From Streptomyces halstedii (GTDB taxonomy: Bacteria > Actinomycetota > Actinomycetes > Streptomycetales > Streptomycetaceae), in contig JOAZ01000009.1 of NCBI GenBank assembly GCA_000720535.1, positions 62,001-126,000 on the forward strand: 64,000 bases of DNA, written 5' to 3'. The position numbers and the translations under genes are program-made. The notes under the pieces were generated by a model. The model had not been told where the DNA came from, did no database searches, and saw only the letters and a list, made by a program, of their open reading frames with translations. Below, piece by piece: positions 1 through 9,270 of the stretch; position 1 is the stretch's first letter; the number at the start of each line of letters is the position of its first letter.

Positions 1-982
1 AGACGGCGTTGTCCGGGACCTCCTGCCACTGGTCGCGGAACGGCTCGGTGACCGGCAGGTCCGGGTTCCAGACCGGCTTGGGGGTGGCGGAGCGGTGCTG
101 CACACGGCAGTTGCGCAGACCGGCGACGGCGGAGCCGTGGGTGCCGTCCACCTGGAACTCCACCAGCTCGTCGCGGTTGACGCGGACCGCCCAGGAGGAG
201 TTGATCTGGGCGACGGCCCCGCCCGCCAGCTGGAAGGTGCCGTAGGCGGCGTCGTCGGCGGTGGCCGCGTAGGGCTTGCCCTGCTCGTCCCAGCGCTGCG
301 GGATGTGCGTCCGGACGGTTGCGGAGACGCTGGTGACCTGGCCGAACAGCTCGTGCAGGACGTACTCCCAGTGCGGGAACATGTCCACGACGATGCCGCC
401 GCCGTCCTCCGCGCGGTAGTTCCAGGACGGCCGCTGGGCCTCCTGCCAGTCGCCCTCGAAGACCCAGTAGCCGAACTCGCCGCGTACGGACAGGATCTCG
501 CCGAAGAAGCCGCCGTCGATGAGGCGCTTCAGCTTGAGCAGTCCCGGCAGGAAGATCTTGTCCTGCACGACGCCGTGCTTGATCCCGGCGTCGCGGGCCA
601 GCCGGGCCAGTTCGAGGGCGCCCTCGACATCGGTGGCGGTGGGCTTCTCGGTGTAGATGTGCTTGCCGGCCGCGACGGCCTTCTTGATCGCCTCGACGCG
701 GGCCGAGGTGACCTGGGCGTCGAAGTAGATGTCGATGGTCTCGTCGGCGAGGACCGCGTCCAGGTCGGTGGACCACTCGGTCAGGCCGTGCCGCTCGGCG
801 AGCGCCTCCAGGGCGTGGGCGCGGCGGCCGACGAGCACGGGCTCGGGCCACAGCACGTCGCCGTCGCCGAGGTCGAGACCGCCCTGCTCCCGGATCGCGA
901 GGATCGAGCGCACCAGGTGCTGCCGGTATCCCATGCGTCCCGTGACGCCGTTCATGGCGATGCGCACTGTCCTGCGTGTCAC
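1..982 (-). CDS. Gfo/Idh/MocA family oxidoreductase, C-terminus cut by window edge
   Basis: Reading the minus strand gives a continuous frame of about 327 codons to base 1 with no stop, so the C-terminus lies outside the window. The N-terminus carries a Rossmann-type segment (VRIAMNGVTGRMGY), and further in there is the family EKP motif (HIYTEKPTA), typical of NAD(P)-dependent Gfo/Idh/MocA sugar or inositol oxidoreductases. I chose the GTG at 982 because GGAGGG lies 7 bases upstream of it. The in-frame ATG at 997 overlaps that ribosome-binding site. The gene is divergent from a LacI-type repressor with a LacI-like operator between them, so a sugar-responsive catabolic role is likely. The substrate cannot be told. 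Confidence 0.88.
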   Translation of the reverse strand, partial: MTRRTVRIAMNGVTGRMGYRQHLVRSILAIREQGGLDLGDGDVLWPEPVLVGRRAHALEALAERHGLTEWSTDLDAVLADETIDIYFDAQVTSARVEAIKKAVAAGKHIYTEKPTATDVEGALELARLARDAGIKHGVVQDKIFLPGLLKLKRLIDGGFFGEILSVRGEFGYWVFEGDWQEAQRPSWNYRAEDGGGIVVDMFPHWEYVLHELFGQVTSVSATVRTHIPQRWDEQGKPYAATADDAAYGTFQLAGGAVAQINSSWAVRVNRDELVEFQVDGTHGSAVAGLRNCRVQHRSATPKPVWNPDLPVTEPFRDQWQEVPDNAV

Positions 983-1004
983 GAAAGGTCCCTCCATACA
1001 GCCG

Positions 1005-1020
1005 TAGCAAGCGCTTTCTA
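1005..1020. promoter_or_regulatory. LacI-family operator in divergent intergenic region
   Basis: The 16-mer TAGCAAGCGCTTTCTA is an inverted repeat centred on AAGC/GCTT with 7 of 8 arm positions paired. That is the classical shape of a LacI/GalR-family operator with a central CG. It lies 23 bases upstream of the oxidoreductase GTG and 74 bases upstream of the lacI-like ATG, so it could repress the oxidoreductase and autoregulate the repressor. The assignment is by pattern and position only. Confidence 0.7.
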
Positions 1021-1093
1021 TGAGGGATGACGCTAGCCTGCCGACAGCGGCCCGGACAAGAGGGGCCGCTCCACAACTCCTCGGAGGAGAGCG

Positions 1094-2158
1094 ATGACAG
1101 TCACGCTGGCGGACGTGGCGGCCCGCGCCCGGGTCTCCCCGGCCACCGTGTCCCGCGTGCTGAACGGCAACTACCCGGTGGCCACGTCCACCCGGGACCG
1201 GGTGCTGCGCGCGGTGGACGAACTGGACTACGTGCTCAACGGCCCCGCCAGTTCGCTCGCCGCGGCCACGTCCGACCTGGTGGGGATCCTGGTCAACGAC
1301 ATCGCCGACCCCTTCTTCGGGATCATGGCGGGCGCCGCGCAGAGCGAGATCGGCGGGCCGGGGGACGGATCGGGCCGGGCGGGCGGCGAGAAGCTGGCCG
1401 TGGTGTGCAACACCGGCGGCTCGCCCGAACGCGAGCTGACCTATCTCACCCTGCTCCAGCGGCAGCGCGCGGCGGCCGTGGTCGTCACCGGTGGAGCGCT
1501 GGAGGATCCGGACCACCAGGCCGCCATGGCCGCGAAGTTGGCCAAGCTCGCGGACGCGGGCACCCGGATCGTCTTCTGCGGGCGCCCCCCGCTGCCGGAC
1601 TCGGACGCCGTCGCGGCCTCGCTGGCCTTCGACAACCGGGGCGGTGCCCGACGGCTCACCGAACACCTGCTGGAACTCGGCCACCGGCGGATCGGTTACG
1701 TCGCCGGCCCGCTGGAACGCACCACGACCCGGCACCGGCTGGAGGGCCACCGCGAGGCGATGCGCGCGGCGGGCCTCTCCGGCGACGAGGAAAGCCTGAC
1801 GGTGCACGGCCCGTACGACCGGAGCTCCGGCTACGACGCCACGTGTGAACTCCTGTCCCGCGAAGGGACGGTGACGGCCGTCCTCGCCGCGAACGACACG
1901 GTGGCGCTGGGTGCCTGCGCGGCGGTCCGGGACCACGGGCTCCGCATACCGGAGGACGTCTCGGTGGCGGGCTTCGACGACCTGCCGTTCTCGGTGGACG
2001 CGGTACCGGCGCTGACGACGGTACGACTGCCGCTGGCCGAGGCGGGCGCGCGCGCGGGCCGCCTGGCGATGGGCAAGGAGAAGCCGCCGGCCGGGGGCAT
2101 CACGACGATCGAGGCGGAGCTGATGGTACGGGGCTCGACGGCGGCCCCGCGGGGCTGA
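1094..2158 (+). CDS. LacI-family transcriptional regulator
   Basis: 354 aa. The N-terminus is a canonical LacI helix-turn-helix (TLADVAARARVSPATVSRVL) followed by the hinge region and a periplasmic-binding-like effector domain. The C-terminal half has the family pattern VSVAGFDDLPFS followed by LTTVRLPL. GGAGGAGAGCG lies directly before the ATG, giving a strong start. A short Gly-rich insertion (around GGPGDGSGRAGGEK, residues about 88-101) breaks the first effector lobe and is not typical. The gene is divergent from the oxidoreductase, which is the probable target. The effector is probably a sugar or sugar derivative but cannot be read from sequence. Confidence 0.92.
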   Translation: MTVTLADVAARARVSPATVSRVLNGNYPVATSTRDRVLRAVDELDYVLNGPASSLAAATSDLVGILVNDIADPFFGIMAGAAQSEIGGPGDGSGRAGGEKLAVVCNTGGSPERELTYLTLLQRQRAAAVVVTGGALEDPDHQAAMAAKLAKLADAGTRIVFCGRPPLPDSDAVAASLAFDNRGGARRLTEHLLELGHRRIGYVAGPLERTTTRHRLEGHREAMRAAGLSGDEESLTVHGPYDRSSGYDATCELLSREGTVTAVLAANDTVALGACAAVRDHGLRIPEDVSVAGFDDLPFSVDAVPALTTVRLPLAEAGARAGRLAMGKEKPPAGGITTIEAELMVRGSTAAPRG

Positions 2159-2306
2159 GGGTGCCTTGCTGAACGGCGCGCCCCGCGTCCGAGCGCACGA
2201 CGGCCGGACGCTGAGGTCCGCACGTCCGATACGACGCGGGTCCGGATCCCGCGACCGGTAATCGGCGGGGGCCACCTTCCCACCCGTACGGCCCCCGCGC
2301 ACCGTC

Positions 2307-2364
2307 CCCCGAAAGATGGGGGCCACTCCCCCATGTGCCGGGCCCGCCCGCCCCGCAGGATGGG
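2307..2364 (+). promoter_or_regulatory. 58-bp upstream element, copy 1 (before LanM)
   Basis: Aligned without gaps, this block matches 9271-9328 (upstream of the SARP gene) at 43 of 58 positions by my count, including an identical ATGTGCC at 2333 and AGGAT near the 3' end. CAGGAT at 2356-2361 resembles a Streptomyces -10 box. The block ends 46 bases before the chosen LanM start. It probably contains a promoter plus an activator site shared with the SARP gene. The upstream part also holds a GGGGG/CCCCC hairpin-like repeat. Confidence 0.5.
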
Positions 2365-2410
2365 TCGCGGGAAGGCCGCTCGGTCTTCCACGGCCGGGGA
2401 GGTGGACGCG

Positions 2411-5400
2411 GTGGCGGAGAAGAACACGGTCCGCGGGACGGAACCGCTCACGGCCCCGGCGCCGCGTGTGGCGGCGGCCCGCACGGCCCCCGGGCACCCG
2501 CACGACATCGCGCCGGAGCCGCACGAGCCGTACGGTCCCGCCCGAGCGCCGCGCGACGCCGCCCCGGCAACGCGCAGTCCCCTCCCGGAACCGCACGACG
2601 CCGCACCCGCACAACGCGGCGGCCCCGGCCCGGTCCCACACAGCGTGGCCCCGGAACCGCGCGACCCCGCACCGCACAGCGGCCCTGTCGCCGAGCCGGG
2701 CGACACCGCCCCCGGGTCCGGCACCCACGACCGGACGCCCGGGGGCGCCCCGCTCCTCGGCGCCCGTGGGCACGGTGAGCCGTGGTGGTTGCCCGGTGTC
2801 GTGGGGCAGCCGGCCGGCGGGGAGCCCGACTGGGCCGTGTTCGTGCGGGAGGCCGTGGCGGGCGCACCGGTCGAGGTGCGGGTTCCGGACCGGCCGTATC
2901 CGGACCTGACCGGTTTCGAGCTGGTCGTGGCGCCCTTCGTGGCGCGGGCCGCCGACCGGGTGACCGAGGCGTGCGGGGCGGGCGGCTGCCCCGCCGCCGT
3001 GCTGGAGGGGTTCCGGCAGGACACCGCCCGGCGGCTGGCGCGGCTCGCGGCCCGGACCCTCGTACTGGAACTCCACGAGGCGCGCACCGGGGGCCGGTTG
3101 GGCGGGAAGGGATCGCGGGAGCGGTTCCGGGACTTCCTGCGGCTGACGGCGTGCCGGGCCGGTCTCGCGTCGCTGGTCACCGCGTATCCCGTGCTCTCCA
3201 GGGTCCTCGCGCGCAGCGCGCTGAACGCGGCCGACGCGTTCGCGGAGATGCTCCGCAGGCTCGCGGCCGACCGGGATCTGCTGGCCTCCTCCGGGGTGCT
3301 CGGCGACCGGGGCGCGGGGGTGGCCGGCGGCTGCGGGCCCGATGCCCTGACGGGGGTCGCCGCCGGTGCCGGTGACAGTCACCGCGGGGGCCGTTCGGTG
3401 ATGCTGCTGCGGTTCGCGGACGGTGCCCGGCTGGTCTACAAGCCCCGGCCGCTCGCCGCCCACCGGCACTTCAACACGCTGGTCGCGTGGTTCAACTCCC
3501 GTGTGGGCGGCCCCGATCTGCGCTCGCCCCGGGTGCTCGACCGGGGTGCGTACGGCTGGGCCGAGTTCGTCGAGGAGGCGCCCTGCCGCTCGGCCGCCGA
3601 GACCGCGCACTTCTACCAACGGCTGGGCGCGCTGCTGGCCCTCCTGCACGTCCTGGACGGAACGGATCTGCACCACGAGAACCTGATCGCCCGGGGCCCG
3701 CACCCCGTGCTGGTCGACGTGGAGACGCTGTTCCACCCGCCGCTGGTGCCGGCCGGCTTCGCCGATCCGGCCGCCCGCGCCCTGCACGCCTCCGTCCACC
3801 GGGTGGGACTGCTCCCGCAGTTGCTGGTCGGGGACACCAGCGCGCTCGACATGTCCGCCATCGGCGGAGGCCGGGCGGCGCCCTCCCCCGTCGAGACGGC
3901 GGACTGGGCGGCGGCGGGTACCGACACGATGCGTCTGGTCCGCAGGGCGGGCCGGTTCACCGGGTCCGCCAACCGGCCCCGGCTCGACGGGGTACGGACC
4001 GACCCGTCCGCGTACACCGACGCCCTGTGCGACGGCTTCCGCGCGGCCTACACCGCCCTCAGCGACTTCCGCGACGAACTCCTGGGTCCGGACGGCCTGT
4101 TGAGGATGTTCGCGCACGACGAGGTCCGCTTCGTGCCCCGGCCGACCTCGGCGTACGCCACGCTGCTGCACGAGTCCACCCACCCCGACCTGATGCGCGA
4201 CGCCACCGAACGGCAGCGGGTGTTCGCCCTGTTGCGCACCGGCGCCCTCGGCGCGACGGCGCTGCCCGGTCTGGAGGACGAGGAGATCGCGGAGCTGTGG
4301 CGGGGTGACGTGCCGGTGTTCACCACCCGGCCGGACACCACGGACCTGTGGAGCGGCACGGGGCGCCGGGTGCCCGGATCCGGTGGCCCCCGCGGGCTGG
4401 AACGGGTCGAGGCGAAGGTGCGCGCCCTGGACACGGTGGACCGGCAGGACCAGGAGCGGATCATCCGGACCGCCATGGTCGCCACGTCCGCCGAGCCCCC
4501 GCACCGCGCCTCCGGGACCGGCCGGCCGAGGGTGGCGGCCGCCGCGCCGGAACCGGAACGGCTGCTGTCCGCCGCCCGGTCGGTCGGCGACCAGCTCGTC
4601 TCGCAGGCGTACCACGACGGGAACCGGACCAACTGGATCGGCCTGGAGCTGCTCGGCGAACGCTACTGGCGGCTGACCCCGCTGGCCGCCGACCTCGCCT
4701 GCGGCTACACCGGCCCGGCCCTCTTCCTCGCCCAACTGGCCGCGCTCACCGGGGACTCACGGTACGCCGACGCCGCCCGTGCGGCCCTGGCGCCGGTGCC
4801 GGGGCTGCTGGACGCCCTGCACCGGCGGGTGGACGACCTCGGGGTGCTCGGCTCCGGCGCGTTCGCCGGCCTGGGCGGCATCGCGTACGCCCTGACCGAG
4901 GTGGGAACGCTGCTGGACGATCCCGGGATACGAGAGTGGGCGGGCCCCGCCACCCGGCTGAGCCACGCGGCGGGCTCGGCCGAGGACGGGTGCGGGGTGC
5001 GCGGCGGGGCGGCGGGCGGGCTGGTCTCGCTGCTCGCCGTGCACCGGACCACCGGCCGGGCGGAAGCCTGGCGTGGTGCCGAACTCTGCGCCGAGCGGAT
5101 CGCGGCGGCTCCCCTGCCCATGACGGGGGGCTTCGCGGACGGGGCGGCGGGCATCGGCTGGGCGCTGTTGCGGTTCGCCGGTGCGGGCGGCGGTGCGCGT
5201 TACCGCGAGGCGGGGCTGGCGGCCCTGCGCCGCGCGGTGCTCGGTGACCACGAGGGCCAGGCCTGGTGCCGGGGCACGGCGGGCGTCGCGCTCGCCGTCG
5301 CCGACAGCCCCGACGCCCTGGCCGACCCCGAGCTGGCCGCCTGGCTGGCGGTGCGGGCCGGGGAGCTGGCCGAGGCCGCGCCGCTCGCCGACGACAGCCT

Positions 5401-5707
5401 CTGCCACGGCGAGCTGGGCGTACTGGAGCTGCTGGGCCACTCCGCCCTGCCCCACGCCCGCCCCCACTGGCTGCGCCGGACCGGCATCCTGCTGGCCGCC
5501 GCCGACCGGGCGCAGCCGCACTGCGGGACGCCCGGACACGTACCGCACCCGGGGCTGCTCACCGGCCTGTCGGGTATCGGGCACGGGCTGTTGCGGGCGG
5601 GCTTCCCCGACCGGATCGGCTCCGTGCTGCTCCTGCGCCACTCCGCCGGGATCCCCCCGGGACGGCCCGGCCCCCTCCGTACCCCCGTCGTCGACCACGG
5701 CCGATGA
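2411..5707 (+). CDS. lanM: class II lanthipeptide synthetase LanM with altered cyclase His
   Basis: 1098 aa if started at GTG 2411, which has GGGGAGG 8 bases upstream; in-frame starts at 2333 and 2402 are alternatives. Residues about 1-110 are a Pro/His/Ala-rich low-complexity extension. A LanM dehydratase domain follows with key residues present: K344 (YKPRP), D419/H421/N424 (DLHHEN) and D436/E438 (LVDVETLF). The LanC-like cyclase domain keeps the zinc ligands C953 (WCRG) and C998-H999 (CHGE). However, the family HG motif, usually GFSHGAAG, reads GFADGAAG with Asp at residue 910 (codon 5138-5140). In LanC enzymes that His is the proposed acid/base residue. The adjacent peptide gene encodes no Cys, so the enzyme may only dehydrate Ser/Thr. 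Confidence 0.92.
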   Translation: MAEKNTVRGTEPLTAPAPRVAAARTAPGHPHDIAPEPHEPYGPARAPRDAAPATRSPLPEPHDAAPAQRGGPGPVPHSVAPEPRDPAPHSGPVAEPGDTAPGSGTHDRTPGGAPLLGARGHGEPWWLPGVVGQPAGGEPDWAVFVREAVAGAPVEVRVPDRPYPDLTGFELVVAPFVARAADRVTEACGAGGCPAAVLEGFRQDTARRLARLAARTLVLELHEARTGGRLGGKGSRERFRDFLRLTACRAGLASLVTAYPVLSRVLARSALNAADAFAEMLRRLAADRDLLASSGVLGDRGAGVAGGCGPDALTGVAAGAGDSHRGGRSVMLLRFADGARLVYKPRPLAAHRHFNTLVAWFNSRVGGPDLRSPRVLDRGAYGWAEFVEEAPCRSAAETAHFYQRLGALLALLHVLDGTDLHHENLIARGPHPVLVDVETLFHPPLVPAGFADPAARALHASVHRVGLLPQLLVGDTSALDMSAIGGGRAAPSPVETADWAAAGTDTMRLVRRAGRFTGSANRPRLDGVRTDPSAYTDALCDGFRAAYTALSDFRDELLGPDGLLRMFAHDEVRFVPRPTSAYATLLHESTHPDLMRDATERQRVFALLRTGALGATALPGLEDEEIAELWRGDVPVFTTRPDTTDLWSGTGRRVPGSGGPRGLERVEAKVRALDTVDRQDQERIIRTAMVATSAEPPHRASGTGRPRVAAAAPEPERLLSAARSVGDQLVSQAYHDGNRTNWIGLELLGERYWRLTPLAADLACGYTGPALFLAQLAALTGDSRYADAARAALAPVPGLLDALHRRVDDLGVLGSGAFAGLGGIAYALTEVGTLLDDPGIREWAGPATRLSHAAGSAEDGCGVRGGAAGGLVSLLAVHRTTGRAEAWRGAELCAERIAAAPLPMTGGFADGAAGIGWALLRFAGAGGGARYREAGLAALRRAVLGDHEGQAWCRGTAGVALAVADSPDALADPELAAWLAVRAGELAEAAPLADDSLCHGELGVLELLGHSALPHARPHWLRRTGILLAAADRAQPHCGTPGHVPHPGLLTGLSGIGHGLLRAGFPDRIGSVLLLRHSAGIPPGRPGPLRTPVVDHGR

Positions 5708-5781
5708 CCCGTCACCGATGGCCTGTCAGCGATGACCCTTCCTTGATGACTCCACCCTGATCACCGACAAGTGAGGCAGAC

Positions 5782-5988
5782 ATGACGCAGATCAGCGACT
5801 CGGCCCTGTACACCGCCGCCACCACCGCGTACGAGGGTGCCTCCGAGCACCCTGCGGGCCGGATCTCGCTCGGTTCCGGCGGGGCGCTGGGGCTGCGCAG
5901 CAGACTTCTCAGCTCCTCGGACGGGGACGGCGGCTACGGCCCGGAGCTGCCGCTGACCACCTTCACCGTCCCGCTCACCGCGCTCTGA
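5782..5988 (+). CDS. putative Cys-less precursor peptide for the LanM
   Basis: 68 aa, the first gene after LanM and on the same strand, with AGTGAGG just before the ATG. The N-terminal half (MTQISDSALYTAATTAYEG) would be leader. The C-terminal half is rich in Ser/Thr/Gly, with SRLLSSSDGDGGYG followed by a Thr-rich tail ending TTFTVPLTAL. There is no cysteine anywhere, so no lanthionine can form in cis. Ser/Thr dehydration is still possible. A 14-bp piece of the tail codons (5960-5973) recurs after the stop at 6024-6037, as if the core region had partly duplicated. Precursor status is inferred from position, size and composition; I do not recognise the family. Confidence 0.6.
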   Translation: MTQISDSALYTAATTAYEGASEHPAGRISLGSGGALGLRSRLLSSSDGDGGYGPELPLTTFTVPLTAL

Positions 5989-6165
5989 CCACCTATACCG
6001 CCCCGATCACCTCGCTCCGATCCCCTTCACCGTCCCGGTCCGTCCGGCTTCTTTCACCTTTCTGTTACGGTCCGGCCCCTTTGGCCCTTCCCCTTCACCC
6101 CTTTCGCGGGACAACGCACCGGATTCCGGCGAATGCGCCTACTGCCGCGCTCTGTACGGCTCCAG

Positions 6166-6171
6166 TAGCCT
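6166..6171 (+). promoter_or_regulatory. candidate -10 box for leaderless LAL transcript
   Basis: TAGCCT fits the actinobacterial TAnnnT -10 pattern and lies 6 bases before the ATG at 6178. No Shine-Dalgarno sequence is present. The geometry predicts transcription starting at or next to the ATG, that is a leaderless mRNA. No good -35 hexamer is visible, as is common for activator-dependent promoters. Confidence 0.4.
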
Positions 6172-6177
6172 GCGGCC

Positions 6178-9093
6178 ATGCGAGCCACTTCGCCGGTCAT
6201 CGTGGGCCGGGACGACGAGATCGTCCTGCTGGGCAGCGCCCTGGACGCCGCGCGACGGCGTTCGGGGCGGGCGCTGTTCCTGCTCGGCGAGGCGGGGATC
6301 GGCAAGTCCCGGCTGGGAGGTGAATGCGCCTACCGGGCCTACGGTCTGGGCATGCCGGTGCTGCGCGGGCGGGCCGGTTCGACGGGCCTGGTCGTGCCGT
6401 TCCGCCCCCTGGTGGAGGCCCTCTCGTCCCACTTCCGGGCGGCGGGCACCCCCACCGACCCCGAACTGGCGCCCTATCACCCGGCGTTGGCCCGACTGGT
6501 TCCGGAGTGGCGCGGCAGCGCGTCCCCGGGATACACCGAGACCGTGGTCGAACTGGCCGAGGCGCTACTGCGGTTGCTCTCCGTGCTGGGCCGGGACACC
6601 GGCTGTGTGATGCTGCTGGAGGACCTGCACGACTGCGACACGGAGACCCTCGCGGTCGTGGAGTACGTCGTGGACAACCTGGCGGACCTGCCGATCCTCC
6701 TGCTGGGCACCCTGCGCCCGGAGCCGGGGACGGCCCTGGACCTCGTACGCGCGGCCGAGCAGCGCAACAGCGCGGCCGTACGGGAGTTGGGGGCGCTGGA
6801 CGGGACGCAGGTGCGCCTCCTCACCGGCGCCTGTCTTGAGGCCGCGCCCGAGCGGATACCGGCGGCGGTCCAGCGACGGCTGGCCGAACGCGCGGCGGGC
6901 AACCCGTATCTGGTGGAGGTGCTGCTCGCGGACCTGCTGGACACCGGCAGGTTACGGCGGACGGAGAGCGGCTGGGAGGCGGCGGAGCAGCCGGACGGCA
7001 CGCTCCCCTCGCGCATCCTGAGGAGCTGGTCGCGCCGGCTCGACCGGCTGGACGAACCGGTACGGGACCTGCTGCTGACGGCGGCCACCCTCGGCAGCCA
7101 GTTCTCCGTGGGGGTCCTCCAGACCGTCACCGGCCTGGAGGACCGGGCCCTGTTCACCCACCTGAGGTCCGCCGTCGAGACCGGGGTGATCGCCCCCGAC
7201 GGCGCGGCCCCCGACCGCTACACCTTCCGGCACACGCTCACCGCGGAGGCGCTGGTCTCCTCGCTCGCCCCCGCCGAGCGGGCGGCGCTCGCCCGCCGGG
7301 CGGCCACCGCCGTCGAACGCTCGGGTGAGCCCCTGGACGAGGACCGGCGGCAGCTCGTCGCGTCCCTGGAGCTGGCGGCGGGCAACCGCTCGGGCGCCGC
7401 GCTCCAGTTCGCCGAGGCGGGGCGGCGGATGCTCGCGGCGGGCTCGCACGGCTCGGCCGTGGTGCTGCTGGAACGGTCCCGTTCCCTGGCGGCGGAGGCC
7501 GACCGGGCCGCCGTCACCGAGGCCCTGGCGGTGGCCAGGGCCGAGAGCGGGGACCTGGACGGCGCGCTGGCCTTGGTGGAGACGCTCCCCCCGGTCCCCG
7601 CGCACTCGGAGGCGGCCGTCCGGCGCGGAGAGGCCCACATCAAGATCGCCTGGGTGGCGGTGATGGCGGAGCGGGCCGACGACACGGACCGGCAGATCGG
7701 CGCGGCGCGCGCACTGCTCGGTCCGTCGCCCTCCCCGGCGCGGTGTGCCTCGCTCGCGGTCGTCGACGGGCACCTCTCGCTGCTGCCCGGCCAGGAACGG
7801 CTGGATCCGGAGTCGGTCGAGCGGGCCGCCCGCGAGGCCGCCCGCACCGCCGAGGCCGAGGGACTGCCGGTGGTCGCCTGCCAGGCCTGGCAGTTGCTCG
7901 CGCTGCTCACCCGGGAGGAGGGCTTCGACGCGGCCGACGCGTGTCTGGAGCGGATGCTGTCGCTCTCCACCGAGCACGCGTTACCGCTGTGGCGGGTGGA
8001 GGCGCTGGTGCGCCTGGGTGCGAACGGTTTCATGCGGACCGGTGACGCGGCCCGGCTGCACTCCGCGCGGGCGGCCGCCGCGGAGCTGGGGTCACTGCTG
8101 CTGACGCAGACGGTCGACGGGCTGCTCGCCATGAACGCGGTGATGTGCGCCCGGTGGGAGGAGGCGGAGGAGACCGTCGAACGCTCGGTGGAGGTCAGCG
8201 CCCGGATCGGGAATCTCGCCGCCCACCGCTATCTGCTGCTGGCCGGGGCCACGATGGCCGCGCACCGGGGCCGCCGCCGGGAGCGGGACCGCTGCCTCGC
8301 CGCGTTCCGCCGGGCCGGTGGCGAGGACTCCCCGCTGGTGCCCCTGCGGCTGGGGTTCTGCCGGGCCCTCGGCGCGCTGCTGGAGGAGGACCGGGCCTCG
8401 GCCGTGACGGACCTGGACGCCGTGATGGCCTGGGAGCGCGACCACCCGAGCTACTACTACCTCAGCGGCCGCAACGGGCTGCGTCCGCTGCTGCGGGTGC
8501 TCGCGGGCGAGGCGGACCGTGCGGAGTACGAGGAGGTGGCGGCCTCGCCGGGTGCAGCGCTGGCCTGGAACCGGCAGTTCCTCGACCTGGCGGACGCGGT
8601 GCTGCTGGGCAGGGAGGGCGAACGGGCCGCCGCCGTACGGCGGATGGCCGCCTTCGACGCGCGGTCGGCGGCCTTCCCGGTCGCCCGCCACCTGGGGCTC
8701 CGGCTGGTCGCGGACGCGGCGTTCGCCGACGGGTGGGGGGAGCCGGTGTCGTGGCTGCGCACCGCCGAGGAGTACTTCTACGACGCCGGGGTGCAGCCGG
8801 TGGCGGCGGCCTGCCGGGCGGCCCTGCGGCAGGCCGGGGTGAGCGTGACCCAGCACCGGGACGGCCGGGACCGGATCCCCTCACCGCTGCGGACGCACGG
8901 GGTGACCCCCCGGGAGTACGAGGTGTTCGTCCTGCTGGCCGAGCGTCCGGGCAACCAGCAGATAGCGCGTCGGCTGTCCATCTCGCCCCGCACGGTGGAG
9001 AAGCACCTGGCGAGCCTGATCAGCAAGACGGGCCGGGCGAACCGGGCGGCCCTGTGCGAGTTCGCGGCGGAGTGCCTGGTCGACCACGCCTGA
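6178..9093 (+). CDS. LAL-type LuxR-family regulator (ATPase plus C-terminal HTH), two TTA codons
   Basis: 971 aa, the usual size for large ATP-binding LuxR regulators. The N-terminus has VGRDDEI, then a Walker A motif (GEAGIGKS, about residues 38-45) of an STAND-type ATPase. A long helical TPR-like middle follows. The C-terminus is a LuxR/GerE helix-turn-helix (TPREYEVFVLL, then ISPRTVEKHLASLISKTGR). Two leucines are encoded by TTA (6952-6954, codon 259; 7981-7983, codon 602), the rarest Streptomyces codon. Translation should therefore depend on the bldA tRNA. It lies between the LanM/peptide pair and the SARP gene and is probably a pathway activator. The transcript may be leaderless. Its stop codon lies inside a minisatellite. 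Confidence 0.93.
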   Translation: MRATSPVIVGRDDEIVLLGSALDAARRRSGRALFLLGEAGIGKSRLGGECAYRAYGLGMPVLRGRAGSTGLVVPFRPLVEALSSHFRAAGTPTDPELAPYHPALARLVPEWRGSASPGYTETVVELAEALLRLLSVLGRDTGCVMLLEDLHDCDTETLAVVEYVVDNLADLPILLLGTLRPEPGTALDLVRAAEQRNSAAVRELGALDGTQVRLLTGACLEAAPERIPAAVQRRLAERAAGNPYLVEVLLADLLDTGRLRRTESGWEAAEQPDGTLPSRILRSWSRRLDRLDEPVRDLLLTAATLGSQFSVGVLQTVTGLEDRALFTHLRSAVETGVIAPDGAAPDRYTFRHTLTAEALVSSLAPAERAALARRAATAVERSGEPLDEDRRQLVASLELAAGNRSGAALQFAEAGRRMLAAGSHGSAVVLLERSRSLAAEADRAAVTEALAVARAESGDLDGALALVETLPPVPAHSEAAVRRGEAHIKIAWVAVMAERADDTDRQIGAARALLGPSPSPARCASLAVVDGHLSLLPGQERLDPESVERAAREAARTAEAEGLPVVACQAWQLLALLTREEGFDAADACLERMLSLSTEHALPLWRVEALVRLGANGFMRTGDAARLHSARAAAAELGSLLLTQTVDGLLAMNAVMCARWEEAEETVERSVEVSARIGNLAAHRYLLLAGATMAAHRGRRRERDRCLAAFRRAGGEDSPLVPLRLGFCRALGALLEEDRASAVTDLDAVMAWERDHPSYYYLSGRNGLRPLLRVLAGEADRAEYEEVAASPGAALAWNRQFLDLADAVLLGREGERAAAVRRMAAFDARSAAFPVARHLGLRLVADAAFADGWGEPVSWLRTAEEYFYDAGVQPVAAACRAALRQAGVSVTQHRDGRDRIPSPLRTHGVTPREYEVFVLLAERPGNQQIARRLSISPRTVEKHLASLISKTGRANRAALCEFAAECLVDHA

Positions 9094-9178
9094 GGGCGCC
9101 CACGCATGTGGACCGGCACGCCTGAGGGCGATCACGCGTGTGGACCGGCACGCCTGAGGGCGGACCACGCGTGACGCC
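9085..9178 (+). repeat. 32-bp tandem repeat overlapping the LAL stop codon
   Basis: Units start at 9085, 9117 and 9149 with a 32-bp period; the third is partial. Each begins CACGCCTGAG, so each copy repeats the last codon and the TGA stop of the upstream gene. Together with 9179-9410 this fills a 317-base gap with no gene. The rest of the gap holds the 58-bp element listed separately and the SARP leader. Confidence 0.85.
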
Positions 9179-9270
9179 CTGAGGACGACCGCCCGGCGGA
9201 CCACCCACCCCGCCCATGGGGGCGCGGGGCGGCAACATGGGGGCCCCGGGCGTCGGAGGTCGGGTGCGCG

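Noticed and set aside
2333-2410. Upstream ATG 2333 as LanM start
   Set aside because: It lies within the shared promoter-like element (the ATGTGCC block is also present before the SARP gene, where it is not a start) and lacks a ribosome-binding site; GTG 2411 has one.
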